Shown here: positions 15,239 through 17,631 of the stretch, piece after piece
Layout: every line of letters starts with the position of its first letter
How positions within the stretch are numbered: the first letter of the stretch is position 1
Assembly (NCBI GenBank): GCA_903928045.1
Contig: CAIYPH010000634.1
Coordinates: forward strand, 1-17,631
Source: an uncultured Rhodospirillales bacterium
GTDB lineage: Bacteria > Pseudomonadota > Alphaproteobacteria > Acetobacterales > Acetobacteraceae
Length of the DNA: 17,631 nt
Direction: 5' to 3'
Made by a program: the position numbers and the translations under genes
Notes under the pieces: generated by a model
What the model was told of the DNA's origin: nothing
The model's input: only the letters and a program-made list of their open reading frames with translations
The model's database searches: none

Positions 15239-16120
15239 ATGGCCGACTCACGCGAAGCAACGATCTCGACGCCCCACAGCAAGCTCAATTACCTCTGCGA
15301 GCTTGCCAATGCGCGCGGCGGGAACCTCGTCAATCACGGCGCTGTCGCGCGAAAGCTCGAGCTCCAGCCGTCCCGCATCTCGCAACTCTTCGGCTACGCG
15401 ACGGACCTGTCAGGCACAACGCTGCCAGCAGGCATGGAAGGCCGCCTCGTGAACGCCTTCAACGACGACCAAATCCCCCTCCAACTCGGCTGGCTCGCCC
15501 TCCCCCTCCCCGACTTCAAAACCAGATTCACCCAACCCACCCCGAAGAGCGGCGAAAAGATCGGCGCCCCCTGGATCGCCACCGAATCCCACGCCGAGGA
15601 ATCCCTGGTCGAATTCCGCCTCCACGACCCGGACCCCACCAACCGCGGCCTCAAACTCAACGCCACCCTCATCTTCGGCACCATCGAATATGATTCCGAT
15701 GGCTTCGCCATCTCCGTCCGCGATGCCGTCGCCACGCTCGAGTCCGCCGCCTACCGCCCCGCCGAACACGGCGGCCAGCCCGAGCCCGCCGCCCCGCGCC
15801 ACATCGAACGCATCGCCGGCGGTATCAAAATCACCGGCCCCCGCAAAGGCGAACCCCTCCACGGCGACCCGCTCGACGGCGCCCCCCTCATGGAAGTCGT
15901 CCGCCGCGCCGAAGGCGAGGACGACCTCGCCGTCACCATCCACACCGGCACCCGCAGCTTCCACGTCACCCCGCTCGACCCCTCAGCCGCCGACGCCGTC
16001 GATCCCGCCACCAAGGACGCCCTGGTCAACCTCCTCATCGAGCGCGCCCTCGGCAGCACCCACACCCAACGCCCCATCCTCGCCCGCGCCACCCTGCGCC
16101 GGAAACCGGACCCGCTCTGA
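15239..16120 (+). CDS. predicted HTH DNA-binding protein, first gene of a two-gene unit
   Basis: The 293-residue product is not assigned to a known family. Residues about 12-55 (KLNYLCELANARGGNL then VNHGAVARKLELQPSRISQL) read as a helix-turn-helix, with the second helix 'SRISQLFG' placed like a recognition helix. The middle and C-terminal parts (about 118-165 and 195-250) look beta-rich: VEFRLHDPDP, LIFGTIEYDSDGFAISVRD and LAVTIHTGTRSFHVTP. The last helix, DALVNLLIERALG, is followed by a basic tail. The 16120 stop is six bases before the start of the LRR gene, so the two are probably one operon and may act together. A dyad overlaps its ribosome site and would suit self-regulation. It could be a conventional regulator or part of a mobile or defence module; no direct evidence separates these. 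Confidence 0.8.
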   Translation: MADSREATISTPHSKLNYLCELANARGGNLVNHGAVARKLELQPSRISQLFGYATDLSGTTLPAGMEGRLVNAFNDDQIPLQLGWLALPLPDFKTRFTQPTPKSGEKIGAPWIATESHAEESLVEFRLHDPDPTNRGLKLNATLIFGTIEYDSDGFAISVRDAVATLESAAYRPAEHGGQPEPAAPRHIERIAGGIKITGPRKGEPLHGDPLDGAPLMEVVRRAEGEDDLAVTIHTGTRSFHVTPLDPSAADAVDPATKDALVNLLIERALGSTHTQRPILARATLRRKPDPL

Positions 16121-16126
16121 CCCGCC

Positions 16127-17023
16127 ATGGCCCCCCACCTCCCCCCCACCACCCGCCGCGCCATCGCCGCCGTCCTCAAAACGGCCAAGCCAAGCTTCCG
16201 CGCCCACCTCGAAGCCGCCGGCCTCGATCCCCTCAAGGATCTCCGCCACGCCAATTTCCGCGGCGTCCGCTTCCGCGGCGAGACACTCACCGATTTCGAC
16301 TTCACCGGCGCCGACCTGCGCAACACCGACATCGCCCTCTCCCCCACCACCTACATCATCGGCCCCAACACCCGCACTCCAGACGGCGTCACCATTCCCC
16401 CCCCGCCTGGCTTCGACGAAGACGAGGCTCGCGCCATGATCCTCGCCGGCACCGCCCCGCCGCGCCCGTGGTTACCATTTATTAGGGAAATGATCCTTGA
16501 TGGGGAAGCGGAATTCCGCCGGCTTGCTCCGCTCGCCGGATGTTTCAACCTCAGGAAGCTCGGCCTCGGCAACACCCAAGTCAGCGACCTCGCGCACATC
16601 GCAGGACTCGCTAACCTGCGATACCTCGATCTCGGCAGCACCCAAGTCAGCGACCTCGCGCACATCGCAGGACTCGCTAACCTGCAAGACCTCGTTCTCC
16701 AAAACACCCAAGTCAGTGACCTCGCGCCCATCGCAGGACTCGCTAACCTGCAATACCTCCATCTCAGGAACACCCAAGTCAGCGACCTCGCGCACATCGC
16801 AGGACTCGCTAACCTGCGACACCTCTCTCTCAGCAACACCCAAGTCAGCGACCTCGCGCACATCGCAGGACTCGCTAACCTGAAAAACCTCTATCTCAGC
16901 AACACCCAAGTCAGCGACCTCGCGCACATCGCTCACCTCATCGACAATGGACTCAACGTCTACGGCAAGGACAACATGCTCAAAGCACTCAAATTTGCCA
17001 AGAAACGCTCCAGGAAGCGTTAG
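16127..17023 (+). CDS. pentapeptide-like / leucine-rich-repeat protein
   Basis: The 298-residue product has two parts. Residues 1-70 carry a short pentapeptide-like stretch (DLRHANFRGVRFRG, then DFDFTGADLRNTDI). After a linker with DEDEARAMILAGTAPP come 22-residue leucine-rich repeats from about 141, with the scaffold NTQVSDLAHIAGLANL and the strand face as the varying part; five whole units and a cap follow. The protein ends in a basic tail (AKKRSRKR). Internalin-like LRRs bind protein partners; the pentapeptide part often accompanies them in alphaproteobacterial proteins. No signal peptide or membrane span is seen, so it is probably cytoplasmic. Codon use changes at about 16,472 from C-rich to a more A/T-tolerant mix, suggesting the LRR module was joined on. 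It follows the HTH gene by six bases. Confidence 0.88.
   Translation: MAPHLPPTTRRAIAAVLKTAKPSFRAHLEAAGLDPLKDLRHANFRGVRFRGETLTDFDFTGADLRNTDIALSPTTYIIGPNTRTPDGVTIPPPPGFDEDEARAMILAGTAPPRPWLPFIREMILDGEAEFRRLAPLAGCFNLRKLGLGNTQVSDLAHIAGLANLRYLDLGSTQVSDLAHIAGLANLQDLVLQNTQVSDLAPIAGLANLQYLHLRNTQVSDLAHIAGLANLRHLSLSNTQVSDLAHIAGLANLKNLYLSNTQVSDLAHIAHLIDNGLNVYGKDNMLKALKFAKKRSRKR
16571..16932 (+). repeat. 66-bp tandem repeats encoding LRR units
   Basis: Five full 66-bp units begin at 16571, 16637, 16703, 16769 and 16835, with a partial sixth at 16901. About 45 bases of each unit are identical apart from two changes in the third (one silent, one His-to-Pro). Nearly all other variation lies in the strand codons. 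Each unit is in frame. Confidence 0.92.
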
Positions 17024-17078
17024 GGCCGCGCCCCTCTTCCGGTTCGACCTCCATCTAAGGGACTAAATGCTAAGAAAC

Positions 17079-17126
17079 ATCAAGGTTACAGGAAGTTAAT
17101 TTTATGATACGATAAATTACCTTGAT
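17079..17126. promoter_or_regulatory. 8-bp inverted repeat flanking and overlapping a promoter
   Basis: ATCAAGGT (17079-17086) is exactly inverted as ACCTTGAT (17119-17126), with 32 bases between. The right arm overlaps the -35 box of the promoter at 17122. The spacer contains an A/T-rich stretch. This layout fits an operator pair for a repressor that bends or loops DNA, but it is inferred from sequence alone. Confidence 0.5.
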
Positions 17127-17150
17127 CTCAGGCGCGAAACCCCCTATATT
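17122..17150 (+). promoter_or_regulatory. sigma70-like promoter
   Basis: TTGATC (17122-17127) and TATATT (17145-17150) are separated by exactly 17 bases. This is a close match to the housekeeping consensus and stands out in this GC-rich DNA. The start codon at 17174 lies 23 bases past the -10 box, with CCAGGAG before it. It would drive the small gene that follows. Confidence 0.65.
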
Positions 17151-17173
17151 CCCCAATCAACCCAGGAGCCCCC

Positions 17174-17572
17174 ATGCAATCCCCGCCCGCCCCCGCAATG
17201 GACGCCGCGTCCGCCCTCGCGCAAGCGATCGGGGCGATTCTGCGCGCCATGCTGGATGCGCTCTTCGGGGATATCTCGGCCCTCGCCCCCCGCCACCCCA
17301 TCCGCCGCGCCCACGCCAGAACGCTGCGCCACATCGAGCGCTACGTCGCCGCCCTCGAAGCCGCGCTCAACGCCCCCGAACAGGCCTCGGACGAAACCAC
17401 CCAACTCACGCCCGAGCCGCGCCCGAACGCCGTCATCCCCGTCCCCGGAACCGCCTCGCACCCCCGCGCCGCCCAATCTCAACCCGGCACCACACGCCAT
17501 GCCCCCCGCGCCCCGCCAACAACACCCCCCTGGCCCGCCCCGCACAAGCACGCCCAATTCGTTCCGATTTAG
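17174..17572 (+). CDS. small hypothetical protein with proline-rich tail
   Basis: The 132-residue product is not recognised. The N-terminal half is predicted helical (ALAQAIGAILRAMLDALFGDI, then PIRRAHARTLRHIERYVAALEAAL, split by a basic stretch), and could form a short helical hairpin. The rest, from about residue 75, is low-complexity and proline-rich. CCAGGAG five bases before the ATG supports the start at 17174, and a good promoter precedes it. The last bases (gttccgatttagcaa) resemble those ending an open frame at the left edge of the window (gtttcgatttagcaa). Its 3' end lies about 30 bp before the start of repeat copy E. Confidence 0.7.
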   Translation: MQSPPAPAMDAASALAQAIGAILRAMLDALFGDISALAPRHPIRRAHARTLRHIERYVAALEAALNAPEQASDETTQLTPEPRPNAVIPVPGTASHPRAAQSQPGTTRHAPRAPPTTPPWPAPHKHAQFVPI

Positions 17573-17602
17573 CAACAAAACCCGCCAACCCACTGACTCC
17601 AA

Positions 17603-17631
17603 ACTAATAAAAGTTTTTTGCTTCTTTTTTC
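17603..17631. repeat. double-hairpin repeat, copy E (cut by window edge)
   Basis: taataaaagttttttgcttc followed by a T run matches the right half of copy C (aaaagtttttgcttctttttt). It is truncated by the end of the window, so the hairpin cannot be completed, and no left half is seen before it in the visible DNA. Confidence 0.65.

Noticed and set aside
16571..16932. CRISPR-like array (regular repeats with short variable parts)
   Set aside because: The units are exactly 66 bp, in frame, and translate to leucine-rich repeats; the variable parts are too short for spacers and there are no cas genes.
16571..16932. Diversity-generating retroelement variable region
   Set aside because: No reverse transcriptase, template repeat or adenine-specific substitution pattern is visible; changes are spread over all bases.

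Overview
The window is very GC-rich DNA dominated by catabolic and transport genes. The codon choice, the PotABCD-type amine importer next to an oxidase, and a characteristic intergenic poly-T/poly-A hairpin repeat all suggest an alphaproteobacterium, most likely of the Acetobacteraceae. That placement is inference from style; there is no rRNA or other marker gene here. No tRNA, rRNA, CRISPR array, integrase or transposase gene was seen.

Left part (1-5897, mostly minus strand). After a low-complexity, proline-rich open stretch at the window edge come, read right to left, a DAO-family FAD oxidoreductase (5897-4611), a PLP-dependent threonine/serine dehydratase-like enzyme (4445-3501), an enoyl-CoA hydratase-family protein overlapping it by ATGA (3504-2707), and a 743-residue beta-helix protein with an RTX-like C-terminus (2584-353).

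Middle (6038-14315, plus strand). Divergent from the oxidoreductase is a complete spermidine/putrescine-type ABC importer: binding protein, ATPase and two permeases, with GTGA overlaps between the last three. Then come a penicillin-acylase-family Ntn hydrolase, a fumarylacetoacetate-hydrolase-family protein and an Ldh2-type malate/lactate dehydrogenase. Together these look like a module that imports a cationic or amide-linked amino compound, oxidises or deacylates it, and feeds the carbon skeleton to central metabolism. The substrate cannot be read from the sequence.

Right part (14376-17631). This is accessory-looking: a small acidic protein, a small membrane protein on the opposite strand, a two-gene unit of a predicted HTH DNA-binding protein and a pentapeptide/leucine-rich-repeat protein, and a small proline-tailed protein behind a good sigma70-like promoter. 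The leucine-rich repeats are almost identical 66-bp units that differ almost only in the codons for the exposed beta-strand face.

Throughout the window, a dispersed repeat of about 125 bp made of two A/T-rich hairpins with inverted arms sits between genes. There are three full copies, one half copy joined to a different REP hairpin, and one copy cut by the right edge. Its stems change in a compensatory way between copies. This element and the repeat-diversified LRR protein with its HTH partner are the two most interesting signals.
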